A DNA stretch of 64,000 nt from Brachyspira murdochii DSM 12563 (GCF_000092845.1 NC_014150.1:2913510-2977509); one strand, 5' to 3'; counted from the first letter of the stretch, positions 52,724-62,901 are shown. Numbers and translations are program-made. Notes: generated by a model not told the origin, from the sequence alone.

Positions 52724-53716
52724 TTATAAAGTTGATAGTATATTTTTTAATCTATCTAATTCTACATAATTAGTAATAGGTACATTTTCTTTAATAATTC
52801 CAGAATCTAAAAATGTTTTTTGCTGAGTATTATACCACTTTTCTATGTTTTTATATTTGCATGAATTTTTTAAATCTGCTGATGAAAACCAAACGGCAGT
52901 ATCTATTTCTCTTTTCATCATATTTTCATCTTGTTCTGTTATTTCGGCTGTAATTTTTACTGCTTCATTTAAATTATATTTTCTATAATCCATAGCTCTT
53001 AATATTGCTCTTGAAAATCTTTCAACTGCATACGAATTATTCTTTATATATTTGGAAGTTGATATAAAACTGCTTATGAATACTGCTTCATTTGAATAAT
53101 TTGTTATACTTGATATTACAGTGTATTGATCTGGTATAGAGTCAGTGATTTCTTTTGTATATGGAGACCAAGTAGATACAGCATCTGCTTTTTTATTTAT
53201 TATCATATTGGCTAAGTTTGTAACGTTTACATTTAATAAATTTATATCTTCTTTTGTAAGTCCTGCAGATTTTAAAGCTATATTAAGCATTGTTTCTCCT
53301 GAGGTACCAAGATGTGTAGCTACAGTTTTTCCTTTTAAGTCTGATATAGTTCTTATATTAGTCCACTTACCGGATATTATTTGTTCAGCTTTACTTATTC
53401 CATTTGGAAACAATACTTGAACATATCCGTTTATAGCATGAGAATGAGCTCCGTTTCCTATATACGCAAATTCTATTTCATTTCCTATCATTGACAGTAT
53501 TTCAGAGGGTCCGCTATAAAATTTTATTAATTGAGCATCTAAATTTTCATCTTCAAAGAATCCTTTTTCCTTGGCTATTGCAATCGCAGAAGCTCCTGCA
53601 AAATCTGCTAAATACCCCACATTTATTTTTATAATATTATCTTCATTATCATTTTTTGTATTATTACTGCAGGATAATATTGCAATAGTTATTAATATGT
53701 ATATTATTTTTTTCAT
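52724..53716 (-). CDS. NrtA/SsuA-type substrate-binding lipoprotein, copy 2
   Basis: A 330-residue paralogue of the protein at 51611-52597. Lipobox ILSC (Cys near 16), then IKINVGYLADFAGASAIAIAKEKGFFEDENLD, DLKGKTVATHLGTSGETMLNIAL and ADAVSTWSPYTKEI. The two are alike over their whole length, indicating a tandem duplication, but differ in linker and pocket-facing residues (EFAGSSA versus DFAGASA), so ligand range may have diverged. It starts 6 nt after the mannosyltransferase stop and is probably co-transcribed with it. No transporter partner is in the window. Confidence 0.88.
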   Translation of the reverse strand: MKKIIYILITIAILSCSNNTKNDNEDNIIKINVGYLADFAGASAIAIAKEKGFFEDENLDAQLIKFYSGPSEILSMIGNEIEFAYIGNGAHSHAINGYVQVLFPNGISKAEQIISGKWTNIRTISDLKGKTVATHLGTSGETMLNIALKSAGLTKEDINLLNVNVTNLANMIINKKADAVSTWSPYTKEITDSIPDQYTVISSITNYSNEAVFISSFISTSKYIKNNSYAVERFSRAILRAMDYRKYNLNEAVKITAEITEQDENMMKREIDTAVWFSSADLKNSCKYKNIEKWYNTQQKTFLDSGIIKENVPITNYVELDRLKNILSTL

Positions 53717-53722
53717 TATTAA

Positions 53723-54445
53723 TTATCCATTGAAATATTTCTTTTTATTTCTAAATCTTAAACGAACAACCCTAAATAATGCTTCAGCTATAATATTTTT
53801 AGACATTTTAGATTGTCCGCTTCTTCTTTCATAAAATATAATAGGCTCTTCTTTTATTTTGTATCCATTGCTTTCAAAAGAGTAATTCATTTCTATTTGA
53901 AAAGAATAACCAGCTGAAATAATATTATCAAAATTCATTTTTTTTAATACTGAAGCCCTAAAACATTTAAATCCGCCTGTTATATCCATAATCTTTGAAC
54001 CTAGTATAAATGCTGCGTATCTGTTTCCATAATACGATAAAAAAAGTCTTCTTAAAGGCCAATTTACAACACTTATTCCATTACAATATCTTGAACCTAT
54101 AACTAAATCAAGTTTTTCTTTTTCTATCCTTTCTATAAACTTAACTACAAAATTAGGATCATGAGAAAAGTCAGCATCCATTTCTATTATATAGTCCGGA
54201 TTATATTGAAATGAATGTTTGAACCCAGCGATATAGGCAGGTCCAAGTCCTTCTTTTTTATCTCTTTTTAATAGATGAACCCTCTCATTATTCAAATATT
54301 TTTCTACGATAGTAGCAGTTCCGTCAGGACTATTGTCATCTACAACTAAAATCTCTATATATTCAGGAAGATTTAATACGGTATTTATCATATTTTCTAT
54401 ATTGTCTTTTTCATTGTATGTTGGAAGTACTATAATCGCTTTCAT
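53723..54445 (-). CDS. Polyprenol-phosphate mannosyltransferase-like GT2
   Basis: A 240-residue glycosyltransferase of the DPM1 type, lacking a membrane domain. IVLPTYNEKDNIENMI opens the fold, VVDDNSPDGTATIV near 35-48 is the nucleotide site, IIEMDADFSHDP near 85-96 contains the D-x-D, DITGGFKCFRASVL near 154-167 and EEPIIFYERRSGQSKMS near 198-214 are DPM-family blocks. It should transfer mannose or glucose to polyprenyl phosphate, providing donors for GT-C enzymes such as that at 853-2409. It overlaps the DUF4132 gene by 4 nt (ATGA). Confidence 0.9.
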   Translation of the reverse strand: MKAIIVLPTYNEKDNIENMINTVLNLPEYIEILVVDDNSPDGTATIVEKYLNNERVHLLKRDKKEGLGPAYIAGFKHSFQYNPDYIIEMDADFSHDPNFVVKFIERIEKEKLDLVIGSRYCNGISVVNWPLRRLFLSYYGNRYAAFILGSKIMDITGGFKCFRASVLKKMNFDNIISAGYSFQIEMNYSFESNGYKIKEEPIIFYERRSGQSKMSKNIIAEALFRVVRLRFRNKKKYFNG

Positions 54446-57153
54446 TTATTATCTGTTATCCTTCTATTTCTATTTTGTATAGTTTCTATTTTTTTTATTT
54501 TGTTTGCGTTTCTTTTTATGTGATTATCTATATTAAACATTATGTAGTTTACATATCTTAAATTTGATGCTGCGGGGTCTATAATATTTTTATATGAAAA
54601 TACTTCATTAGAATCTACTTTATAAAATACTATATCTCCAAATAATATTATATCATTATCTTCTATGGCATTATCCATTCCTATTAAATTTATTTTTACT
54701 CCTATGGATATAGAAGAATCTATAATTTTGTATCCTACTATATAAGAGTTTTCATAATCCAATTCCATATCTAATGTGTCTATTAAACTTTTAAAAGTTT
54801 TTATTTTCACTTCTTTATTTCTATATTTTACTATTATATTTTCTTTTATATCGCCTTCTTCAAAATGAAATGTAATCTCCTGCATTTGATTAAAAGGCTG
54901 CTTAATTTTAAATTTTGAAATAAGTGTTTTTGATTTTTCTATATCATCTTTTGACATTTCTATTGGGCTTGCTAAGGATAATTGATACTGCTTATTTATT
55001 TTATATATTTCATAATCTAATGTATAGAATGCATTCTCTTTTCTGCTGTATTTTACATGTTTTAGTATTTTACCATTTTTATTGTAGATAGTCCATATAA
55101 ACATATCAGCTAGTACATTCATAATATAATTGTTAGCAAATATTTCTTTCCAGTCTTCAACGCTCCATTTTTTTCCGGTCATTAATGCTTTGTATAATCT
55201 GTTTAATTGGAATTTATAGCATATTTTTATATGATTTTTTATACTTGTAAATTCGTCTAAAATATTTTTATCTAAACTGCTGTATTTGTCTAATTTATTG
55301 ATGCATTTATTAATGTTATTATCTAGTATTTTCTCTATATTTAATTTTTCATTTAAATATATAGTAAAAGAATATTTATCATCTTTAAGAGTTTTTGTTC
55401 CGTTTAAGTCTATTCCGAAATCAGGTATTATTTTATCACTTAATTTATCTTCAGATATATTTAATCTTTTAGCAACTGATTTAAATGCTAATTTTGATGT
55501 ATTTTTTATTTGAAAATATTTAAAGTTGCTTGATATATAATCAATAACTATAAGAGAATTAATGCTTCCATTAGAAGCCAATGCTGATATAGCATAATTA
55601 GCAAGGGATATTCTTCCAGATTCGCACCATTCTTTTATTTTATAAACTACCTTATCTATTTTATATTCATTTTCATACACCAAATATGGTATCATTACAT
55701 ATTTATAAGAGGTATCAGCACCCTCATGAATCCATTTTTCATATACATTTTTTATTACTGTTATAAATGAATTAAAATCAAAATATGATATAATTTTATC
55801 CAAATCTTTTATTTTTATAGGATTTTTTAATCTTGAATATTCTATATAAATATATTTCATTACTATAACTGGAATATTTTGATTAGTGTCTTTGCTTAAA
55901 ACACCATAGAGCATAGATTCATCTATACATAAAAGATTTTTCTCATATTTTTTATTGTAGTTTTTATTAACAAAGTTTACAAGACTGCTTATATCTTTAA
56001 AACCAGAATTAATAATCTTTTTATTTTTCCATTTTTTCAATATATCTTTTGCAAGATCACTATTTAAACCTTTTAAGTATTCATATGATTCTTTTTTCTT
56101 TCGATTAATAATTTTTATGGCAGCTTTTCTTATTTTTTTTGACTTGTTTTCAAGTAAAGAACATAGTACCTTACTTGAACTAAAATTTATTTCTTTGCTG
56201 TAGAGTTCATTCAAAAATGGTATGAAATTTTTACTGTTTTTTGTTATTCTTTTTATAAAATTTTTATTTGAGAATAGGTTTTCAAAATAATCGCTGTTAT
56301 TTTTTATAAGAGAGTAGAAAAAATTATTAAACTCTTTATTTTTTATTTGTACAGCAAATGAATCATAATATGATATTCTGTCATTATAAGAATAGAAAAA
56401 TATATATGATATGATAATATCTGATAAAGTTATGTCAAATCCGTTTAAATAATCAAGACTTTCCTGATATGTTGTATTGAATCCTTCTTTTTCTGTTAAT
56501 ATTAAATATATTAATGCTTTATAATTATTAGTCTTTAATATAATATTTAAAAGTCTTTTTGCTTTTTTGGAATATTCGGATAATAAAAGTATATAGTATA
56601 TTCTATAGTTTGTAAGAAGCGATTTTTTTATGAAAGAAATGTCATTAGAATTAGGAGCTTTTTTCAAATTATATGGGGCATATGGTCTTAAAGCACTAAA
56701 GTATCCGAAAGCTGATTTTTTTACATGAAATCTTTTAATGAGATCATATCTTTTATCATCTTCATAGATTATATCATCATTAATAACTGTAATACTGTTT
56801 GGGGTACCTAAATGTTCTACTATATTGTATTTAGCATAATAAGAGTCATATATTTTCTGCATAAGCAGATCTATTTTCTTTTCTGCTATTTTTATATTAG
56901 CTTTTTCATCTCCTTTTTTTAAGAGAATAGCAGTTAATATTAAATATATTCCGCAGTTATTGCTTTTTTCTAATTTTGAATAGAGAGTATAGAAATAATC
57001 TCTGTCTTTGCTGTATGTATAATTGGCTTCTCTTAGAAAATCTAGTGCATATATATCATTGTCTACTATTCCTCTGTTAATTATGCATATTTCTTTTTCT
57101 AAGTTATAGCCCTCATATCTTCTGCTAAATAACGAACTATTAAATTTTTCCAT
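54442..57153 (-). CDS. DUF4132-containing repeat protein
   Basis: A 903-residue soluble, Lys/Asn/Tyr-rich protein. The N-terminal two thirds look like irregular helical repeats (HEAT/ARM-like; for example LCSLLENKSKKIRKAAIKIINRK near 340-362 and ISLANYAISALASNGSINSLIVI). The C-terminal part matches DUF4132: RLYKALMTGKKWSVEDWKEIF, NVLADMFIWTIYNKNG, and SLASPIEMSKDD with IKQPFNQMQEI. DUF4132 occurs in MolR-like and WGR-domain proteins of unknown function. No WGR domain is visible. It is coupled by a 4-nt overlap to the mannosyltransferase, a pairing that may be operonic convenience. Confidence 0.75.
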   Translation of the reverse strand: MEKFNSSLFSRRYEGYNLEKEICIINRGIVDNDIYALDFLREANYTYSKDRDYFYTLYSKLEKSNNCGIYLILTAILLKKGDEKANIKIAEKKIDLLMQKIYDSYYAKYNIVEHLGTPNSITVINDDIIYEDDKRYDLIKRFHVKKSAFGYFSALRPYAPYNLKKAPNSNDISFIKKSLLTNYRIYYILLLSEYSKKAKRLLNIILKTNNYKALIYLILTEKEGFNTTYQESLDYLNGFDITLSDIIISYIFFYSYNDRISYYDSFAVQIKNKEFNNFFYSLIKNNSDYFENLFSNKNFIKRITKNSKNFIPFLNELYSKEINFSSSKVLCSLLENKSKKIRKAAIKIINRKKKESYEYLKGLNSDLAKDILKKWKNKKIINSGFKDISSLVNFVNKNYNKKYEKNLLCIDESMLYGVLSKDTNQNIPVIVMKYIYIEYSRLKNPIKIKDLDKIISYFDFNSFITVIKNVYEKWIHEGADTSYKYVMIPYLVYENEYKIDKVVYKIKEWCESGRISLANYAISALASNGSINSLIVIDYISSNFKYFQIKNTSKLAFKSVAKRLNISEDKLSDKIIPDFGIDLNGTKTLKDDKYSFTIYLNEKLNIEKILDNNINKCINKLDKYSSLDKNILDEFTSIKNHIKICYKFQLNRLYKALMTGKKWSVEDWKEIFANNYIMNVLADMFIWTIYNKNGKILKHVKYSRKENAFYTLDYEIYKINKQYQLSLASPIEMSKDDIEKSKTLISKFKIKQPFNQMQEITFHFEEGDIKENIIVKYRNKEVKIKTFKSLIDTLDMELDYENSYIVGYKIIDSSISIGVKINLIGMDNAIEDNDIILFGDIVFYKVDSNEVFSYKNIIDPAASNLRYVNYIMFNIDNHIKRNANKIKKIETIQNRNRRITDNK

Positions 57154-57233
57154 AAAAAACTCTTAATTGTTAATTAACTTTTATCTAATTATTATTATAC
57201 TATTATTTATACAAAAAATAAATAGTATATATT

Positions 57234-58262
57234 TTATAAATTTTTTACAGCTAATTGTCCGCAGCCTGCTAAGATTTCCTGCCCTTGTTTAAATCTTTCT
57301 ACTACTTCAATGCCATTATCTTTCAGTATAGACTTAAATCTTAATATAATATCTTTATTAGGTCTTTGAAGATGAGGAGCATGTTCTACCGGATTCATAG
57401 GAATGACATTTACTTTGAAAGGAAACTCTTTTTTCAAATTTACAAGTCTATAGGCATCATTAACAGAATCATTAACATCTTTTATAAGCACCCATTCAAA
57501 AGTTATCATTCTTTTTCCGTTTTTACTGTATCTTTTAAGTACAGCCATAAGGTTTTCAATAGGATATCTTTTATTAATAGGCATAATTTTATCTCTTACT
57601 TCATTTTTTAATGAATGTAAAGAAACGGCAAGACGGCAGTCTAAATCTTTTTCTATAAGCTGTTTTATTCCGACTACCTCGCCTGAAGTTGATATAGTAA
57701 TATGTCTTATTCCCAAATTAAAGCCTTTAAAAGAGTTAATAGTTTCTATGGCTTTGAAAAGATTTTTGGTGTTAGCTAAAGGTTCGCCCATACCCATAAA
57801 TACAATGGAATTTACCTTTTTTGTAACGGCCCTCATTAAAATAAATTCAGCAAGTATTTCATCAGCAGTAAGATTGCGTGATAAACCCATACTTCCAGTA
57901 GCACAAAAAGCACAGCCGTACCCGCATCCTACCTGTGATGACAGACAAAAAGTTACTCTATCTTTTTTTTGTAAAATAACAGATTCTATTTTTTTCTTAT
58001 CGTATAATGAAATTAATAATTTTTTTGTTCCGTATTCATCTTCGGATATAGTTTCTATTTTAGAATTATGTATAAAATAGTTTTCATCAAGTAATGCTCT
58101 TAAATTTTTTGGTATATTGCTCATATCCTCAAAACTTACAGCATACTTTTTATATATCCAATCAAGTACCTGAGAAGCATGGAACTTTGGAAAATTATTT
58201 TCCTCACAGAATTTAGATAAATCCTCTTCTGAAACATTCATTATAGATATTTTTTTTGACAT
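57234..58262 (-). CDS. rlmN: Dual-specificity rRNA/tRNA methyltransferase RlmN
   Basis: A 342-residue radical SAM enzyme methylating C2 of adenosine in 23S rRNA (A2503) and some tRNAs. HASQVLDWIYKK near the N-terminus, the cluster motif CGYGCAFCATGSMGLSRNL (C-x3-C-x2-C, about 112-130), VFMGMGEPLANTKN, ISTSGEV and the catalytic Cys in LAGCGQLAVK at the C-terminus are all present. Length is typical (about 345). It follows the FmdB-type gene by 62 bp; no clear Shine-Dalgarno precedes the ATG. Confidence 0.96.
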   Translation of the reverse strand: MSKKISIMNVSEEDLSKFCEENNFPKFHASQVLDWIYKKYAVSFEDMSNIPKNLRALLDENYFIHNSKIETISEDEYGTKKLLISLYDKKKIESVILQKKDRVTFCLSSQVGCGYGCAFCATGSMGLSRNLTADEILAEFILMRAVTKKVNSIVFMGMGEPLANTKNLFKAIETINSFKGFNLGIRHITISTSGEVVGIKQLIEKDLDCRLAVSLHSLKNEVRDKIMPINKRYPIENLMAVLKRYSKNGKRMITFEWVLIKDVNDSVNDAYRLVNLKKEFPFKVNVIPMNPVEHAPHLQRPNKDIILRFKSILKDNGIEVVERFKQGQEILAGCGQLAVKNL

Positions 58263-58324
58263 AGTTTTTTGTATATATTTTATTTTTTATTTAACTTATA
58301 ACCTATAAGTTTTAATCAGACCCC

Positions 58325-58552
58325 TCAGCAGCTTTTTGTAGGCGGAGTAGGGGATTCTGATGCACTGTTTTTGGCTTTATAATCATTTACATAAAAGCCT
58401 TTTCCTTTAAATATGATACCGCTATTTAAAGATATCATTCTTTTAGCTTCGCTGCCGCATTCTGGGCAAGCAGCTTTAGCTTCTGCAGTTATTGATTGAA
58501 ACTCTTCAAATTCATGACCGCAGTTTTCACATTTATATTCATAAGTCGGCAT
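58325..58552 (-). CDS. FmdB-family zinc ribbon protein
   Basis: A 75-residue protein with two zinc-binding C-x2-C knuckles, YKCENCGHEFEEFQS at 6-20 and ACPECGSEAKRMIS at 33-46. A short Gly/Phe/Tyr segment (GIIFKGKGFYVNDY) and a Ser/Pro tail ending SC follow. These match FmdB regulators, whose role is unclear. RBS GAGG precedes the ATG. Tail length varies in the family, so the C-terminal Cys has no assigned role. Confidence 0.9.
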   Translation of the reverse strand: MPTYEYKCENCGHEFEEFQSITAEAKAACPECGSEAKRMISLNSGIIFKGKGFYVNDYKAKNSASESPTPPTKSC

Positions 58553-58694
58553 GATTTTTCCTCTTTAATTTTTAAAAATTAATTGCTGATAAATATATTA
58601 TGTGAATAAAAATATGTCAAGTATATTTATTTACAGATTATATAAGTAATTGCTTATGAATAGATATACAGATAGACACAAACTAAAATTATAG

Positions 58695-60251
58695 TTATTT
58701 AATAATATCTTCATATCTTTCTTTTAAAATTTTCATATAGTTATGATATTTATTTGCAAGCATTAAATCAGGTTCTATTACATTATTATCGATTAAGGCG
58801 TCTCTAATTTCATCTAAAGAAACTTGCTTTTTTAGAAGAAGTACAGCAGATAAGGCAGCTCCCAAAGAAGCACCAGCTGAAGGCAGTATTTTTATAGGAG
58901 CTTCCCAAATATTTGATATTATTTTTACTATTTCTTTATTGTTTGAAACTCCGCCAGTAACAGCAAGATCTATTTTATTATCATCTCTGTTTTTATGTGT
59001 AAATTTGCTTAAATATATTTCTAATAATCCTAAAGAACTTAAAACTATACCTTTATAATCATCATCAAATGAAGGCTTTTCATAATATCTTTTTATAGGA
59101 AACGCCTTACTTATAGGAGCAGACTCATATTCTTTCTGCCAAAGCATTATTGGAAGATTATCAGCATTTGTTTCTAAAGATTTTTCAGCTTCTTTGTATG
59201 TTCTGTCATAGGAGTTCATAATTTCATCTAAAACTAAGCCTCCATTTGTTCTGCATAATATCATAAAAGGATTATCTATACCGTCATACATATTATTGGC
59301 AGCACCTGAATAATCTCTTGTGCTTTCATCTATATCAAGCATATAAACAAAACTAGTTCCTAATGATAATATATCGCCTTTATATAAAACTTTTGTCTGT
59401 GGATTATCACCGCTTCCTATACCAACTATACATTCACTATCAAAACCGTATCTTTCCATAAAGTATTCGGATATATAGCCTGCAAAACTAGATGGAGCAT
59501 CGATTTCTCCTAATTTTTGCTTTAAATCAATTGATATAGTGTTTAATAATGTATCATTCCATTCTCTTTTATTATAGTCCATCAAACTTGTACCAGAGGC
59601 ATTTCCAAAGTCAGTAGGTATATTGTCTTTAGCAGTTAATATTGAGGCTATAAATGTATTTAATAGAAATATTTTGTATGTATTTTCTGATAAACCTTTG
59701 TTATGGTCAAAATAGTATTTTATAACAGCACCTGTAAATCTAAGGGGAGAGTTTGAGGCTGTTATTTGTATCATTTTTTCTTTTCCGCCTGCTGCTTCTC
59801 TTAATTCATTGGCTTCTTTCTGTGTGCAGGAAGTTCTCCATATAGGTGTGGCATTATATGAATATGAGTCTTTAAACATATCCATTAAACTTTGATTTGC
59901 TGATGATTTATCTCTTAACTTCTCTAAATTATATTTATATTTTTCAGACAAATAAACATGTCCATGCTGCTGTGCTGATATTTGTATTGCTTTTATATCT
60001 TTTATACTGCATTTTTGTTTAAGTTCATCAAATGCTTTATTTAGTGCCGCCAAAAATATATTAGGGTCTTGTTCGGCTTTTCCTCTTACATTAGAATAAA
60101 TTAAAAGTGTATTTTTATTCATAGACGTTTTTTTTATTTCTTCTAATGAGTTAAAAGCTATAGATATATTTAATTCATTTTTTTTAGTTTCATAATTTAA
60201 AATACTTAGAGTTACACTTTGAGTGCTTAAATCTATTCCCAATGTATACAT
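58695..60251 (-). CDS. FGGY-family carbohydrate kinase (xylulokinase-like)
   Basis: A 518-residue sugar kinase. The N-terminal LGIDLSTQSVTLSILN (phosphate 1 motif), ISAQQHGHVYL near 92-102, NASGTSLMDYNKREWND with the catalytic Asp region near 215-230, VGIGSGDNPQTKVLYKGDILSLGTSFV, and the C-terminal DLAVTGGVSNNKEIVKIISNIW then PSAGASLGAALSAVLL. These fit xylulokinase (XylB) better than glycerol or ribulo kinases, but the substrate is not proven. No xylose isomerase or sugar transporter is adjacent. The ATG follows AGGAAG. Confidence 0.88.
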   Translation of the reverse strand: MYTLGIDLSTQSVTLSILNYETKKNELNISIAFNSLEEIKKTSMNKNTLLIYSNVRGKAEQDPNIFLAALNKAFDELKQKCSIKDIKAIQISAQQHGHVYLSEKYKYNLEKLRDKSSANQSLMDMFKDSYSYNATPIWRTSCTQKEANELREAAGGKEKMIQITASNSPLRFTGAVIKYYFDHNKGLSENTYKIFLLNTFIASILTAKDNIPTDFGNASGTSLMDYNKREWNDTLLNTISIDLKQKLGEIDAPSSFAGYISEYFMERYGFDSECIVGIGSGDNPQTKVLYKGDILSLGTSFVYMLDIDESTRDYSGAANNMYDGIDNPFMILCRTNGGLVLDEIMNSYDRTYKEAEKSLETNADNLPIMLWQKEYESAPISKAFPIKRYYEKPSFDDDYKGIVLSSLGLLEIYLSKFTHKNRDDNKIDLAVTGGVSNNKEIVKIISNIWEAPIKILPSAGASLGAALSAVLLLKKQVSLDEIRDALIDNNVIEPDLMLANKYHNYMKILKERYEDIIK

Positions 60252-60307
60252 TTTTACTTCCTGATATTTTATAGATTGATTGTATTATTTTTTATGATAT
60301 GTATTAT

Positions 60308-62032
60308 TTATATAATTTTTTTATTATTTTTAGCATGTTCTAATAATTCTTCAGCATGTTTTATGCTTGCTTCTGTAATTTCTTTTCCAGTTATCATTCT
60401 TGCAATTTCATTAACACGCATGGAATTATCTAGTTCTTCAATAGTAGAAGTTACAGTATCTTCGCCTTCATTTTTTGTAACTTTAAAATGATTATTAGCA
60501 TATATTGCAATTTGTGCCAAATGCGTAACACTTAATACCTGTTTTCTTTTTGAAAGGGCAGCTATTTTTTCACCTATAACCTCAGCTATTCTTCCGCCAA
60601 CTCCAACATCTATCTCATCAAAAACGCATGTTTCACAGTAGTCGCCTAAAGAAAGTACATTTTTTAATGAAAGCATTATTCTTGATATTTCCCCTCCAGA
60701 AGCAATTTTTCTAAGAGGCTGATATATACTCTGTTTATTCGGTGCTATTATAAACTCTATATTATCTATTCCATTAGAATTGGCCTTTATATTTGAGCCG
60801 TCAATATTTAGTATTCCTTCATCATCTTCATCTAAAGTTATTTCAACATCAAATTTTGTAGATGACATACCTAAATCATTCATCTCGCTTTCTATAGCCT
60901 TTATAAATTCATCTTTTCTATTATGCCTTATATCAGATATTTCTTTAGCAAGTATTGAAGTTTTTTCTCTTAAAGATTTTATTTCTTTTTTTAAATTTTC
61001 AATATCCTCTTCTGAGAAATTTAAAGACTCTAATTTTTCTTTTGCATCTTTGGCATATGATATAATTTCTTTTATATTAGAGCCGTATTTCTTTTTAAGG
61101 TTATTTATAAAGAAAAGTCTTTCATTAAGGGATTCAAGTTCTTCAGGGTTAAATTTTGTTTTGTATCTTATTTCTGTTAATACGCTTTTTATATCTTCGA
61201 GATTTAACGTTATGCCTTCTATCTGCGAAGCAATATCTGAAAGTCTGCTGTCATATTTTGATACCGTCTGCAATGCTCCTATGCTTCTTGTGAGTTTTGT
61301 ATAAGCTCCAGATTCGCTTCCGAATATATCTTTATTTATAGAAGAAAGCGATGAGGCTATACTTTCAGCATTTGACATCATTGTTATATCGTTTTTTATA
61401 TCCTCATCTTCATTGGGTTTTAATTTTGCTTTTTCTATTTCGTCTATTGCATATTCCAAAAATGATTTTTCTTTTAGAATAGAGTTTTTATTCTGAGATA
61501 TTTCATTATATTGTCTTATAAGTTTTGTTAATTTATAATAATGATTTTTATAATTTTCAAGTTTATCTTCTATATTTAAATAACTGTCATAAAAATTAAT
61601 ATGATTTGCAGGATTAAAAAGAGACTGATGTTCATGCTGTCCATGAATATCAACTATTAAATCTCCAAGCTCTTTTAATTCAGCAACTTTTACTCCTACA
61701 TTATTTATAAATGACTTGCTTTTTCCGTCTTTAGTAATTTCTCTTTTTATAGTAAGTTCATCATTATTAATTTCTATATTCCATTCTTTTAATTTATTTT
61801 TTACTATTTCTGAAGATGACTGAAGTTTGAAGTTTCCAGTAACAATAAGTCTGTCCCCATTAGAGCCTACCATTCTTATAGAGCCTTTTTCACCTGTAAT
61901 AAGTTCTAAAGCACTGATTATAATACTTTTACCGGCTCCAGTTTCTCCAGTAAGCACATTAAAACCGCTGCTGAAATTAATTTTTAATTTATCTATTAAA
62001 ACAAAATTTCTTATTTCAAGATATTTTAGCAT
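60308..62032 (-). CDS. recN: DNA repair protein RecN
   Basis: A 574-residue SMC-like ATPase in double-strand break repair. LKYLEIRNFVLIDKLKINFSSGFNVLTGETGAGKSIIISAL holds Walker A (GETGAGKS, about 30-37), the centre is a long coiled coil (about 150-370), and the C-terminal head has KIASGGEISRIMLSLKNVL (signature), CVFDEIDVGVGGRIAEVIGE (Walker B) and LSVTHLAQIA. DIHGQHEHQSLF is the typical RecN block. The ATG at 62032 overlaps the nadK stop (TAATG), so the TTG at 62044 is rejected. Confidence 0.95.
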   Translation of the reverse strand: MLKYLEIRNFVLIDKLKINFSSGFNVLTGETGAGKSIIISALELITGEKGSIRMVGSNGDRLIVTGNFKLQSSSEIVKNKLKEWNIEINNDELTIKREITKDGKSKSFINNVGVKVAELKELGDLIVDIHGQHEHQSLFNPANHINFYDSYLNIEDKLENYKNHYYKLTKLIRQYNEISQNKNSILKEKSFLEYAIDEIEKAKLKPNEDEDIKNDITMMSNAESIASSLSSINKDIFGSESGAYTKLTRSIGALQTVSKYDSRLSDIASQIEGITLNLEDIKSVLTEIRYKTKFNPEELESLNERLFFINNLKKKYGSNIKEIISYAKDAKEKLESLNFSEEDIENLKKEIKSLREKTSILAKEISDIRHNRKDEFIKAIESEMNDLGMSSTKFDVEITLDEDDEGILNIDGSNIKANSNGIDNIEFIIAPNKQSIYQPLRKIASGGEISRIMLSLKNVLSLGDYCETCVFDEIDVGVGGRIAEVIGEKIAALSKRKQVLSVTHLAQIAIYANNHFKVTKNEGEDTVTSTIEELDNSMRVNEIARMITGKEITEASIKHAEELLEHAKNNKKII

Positions 62033-62901
62033 TATCTGCCCCAATTAAGTTTATTTCTAAGTATATCGTAAAACAGTCTGTTAGCACTTTGAAATATGTA
62101 ACAGTTTTTATCACTTATTTTTGCCTTTATTTTATCATAATTTTTAAATTGGCATATATCATACCCATCTATAATAACCATAGCTTTTAAAGATTTTTCT
62201 GTTAATTCTAATTCTATAGTATCATGTTTTGGAATAACCAGCGGTCTGAACGTAAGTGAATGCGGAGCTATAGGTACAAAAGATATAGCATCAATACTAG
62301 GCGATAATATAGGTCCTCCTGCACTTAAGGCATAAGCAGTAGAGCCTGTAGGGGTTGCTATCACTACTCCGTCAGCTACTATTGAAGATATAAGTTTACC
62401 TGATATCATAATATTAATATATATAGCTCTTCCAGAACATTTACTTAAGACAAGTTCATTAACAGCTAAATATTCTTTAATAACTTTCTTATTAGTAGAA
62501 TATAGACTTACAGATAATAAAGTTCTAGGCTCTATTTCATAAAGTGTTTTTTTACCTTCAAGATATTCATTAAGTATCATATATGCTTCATTCGGAGGAA
62601 TCTCTGATATGAAACCAAGCGTGCCGTTATATATTGGTAGTACAGAAATATCATATTTTATAGCTATTTTTAAAGCAGATAATAATGTGCCGTCTCCTCC
62701 AATAGATATAAGCATTGATACATCTTTTAATTTTCTTATTGCTTTTTTAATATTCATATAAGTAGATATATCATAATCTATTATAATAGGTTCTATATTG
62801 TATTTTTTTAATATTTTTTTAATGTTTTTTAGAATGCAAGCAGGATCACCCCTAAGTGTATTTACTATAATTCCTATTTGCTTTTTTGCTTTGTTATTCA
62901 T
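62032..62901 (-). CDS. nadK: NAD kinase
   Basis: A 289-residue kinase making NADP. MLISIGGDGTLLSALK near 62-77 contains the GGDG motif, TLGFISEI near 94-101, VADGVVIATPTGSTAYALSAGGPILSP near 178-204 and the C-terminal VIDGYDICQF (about 246-255) are family signatures. Length is typical. It is translationally coupled to recN (stop and start share a base), a pairing found in many bacteria. Confidence 0.95.
   Translation of the reverse strand: MNNKAKKQIGIIVNTLRGDPACILKNIKKILKKYNIEPIIIDYDISTYMNIKKAIRKLKDVSMLISIGGDGTLLSALKIAIKYDISVLPIYNGTLGFISEIPPNEAYMILNEYLEGKKTLYEIEPRTLLSVSLYSTNKKVIKEYLAVNELVLSKCSGRAIYINIMISGKLISSIVADGVVIATPTGSTAYALSAGGPILSPSIDAISFVPIAPHSLTFRPLVIPKHDTIELELTEKSLKAMVIIDGYDICQFKNYDKIKAKISDKNCYIFQSANRLFYDILRNKLNWGR

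Noticed and set aside
60780-61304. Plus-strand 174-codon ORF
   Set aside because: It is antisense to recN, whose coiled-coil and ATPase motifs are clear on the other strand.
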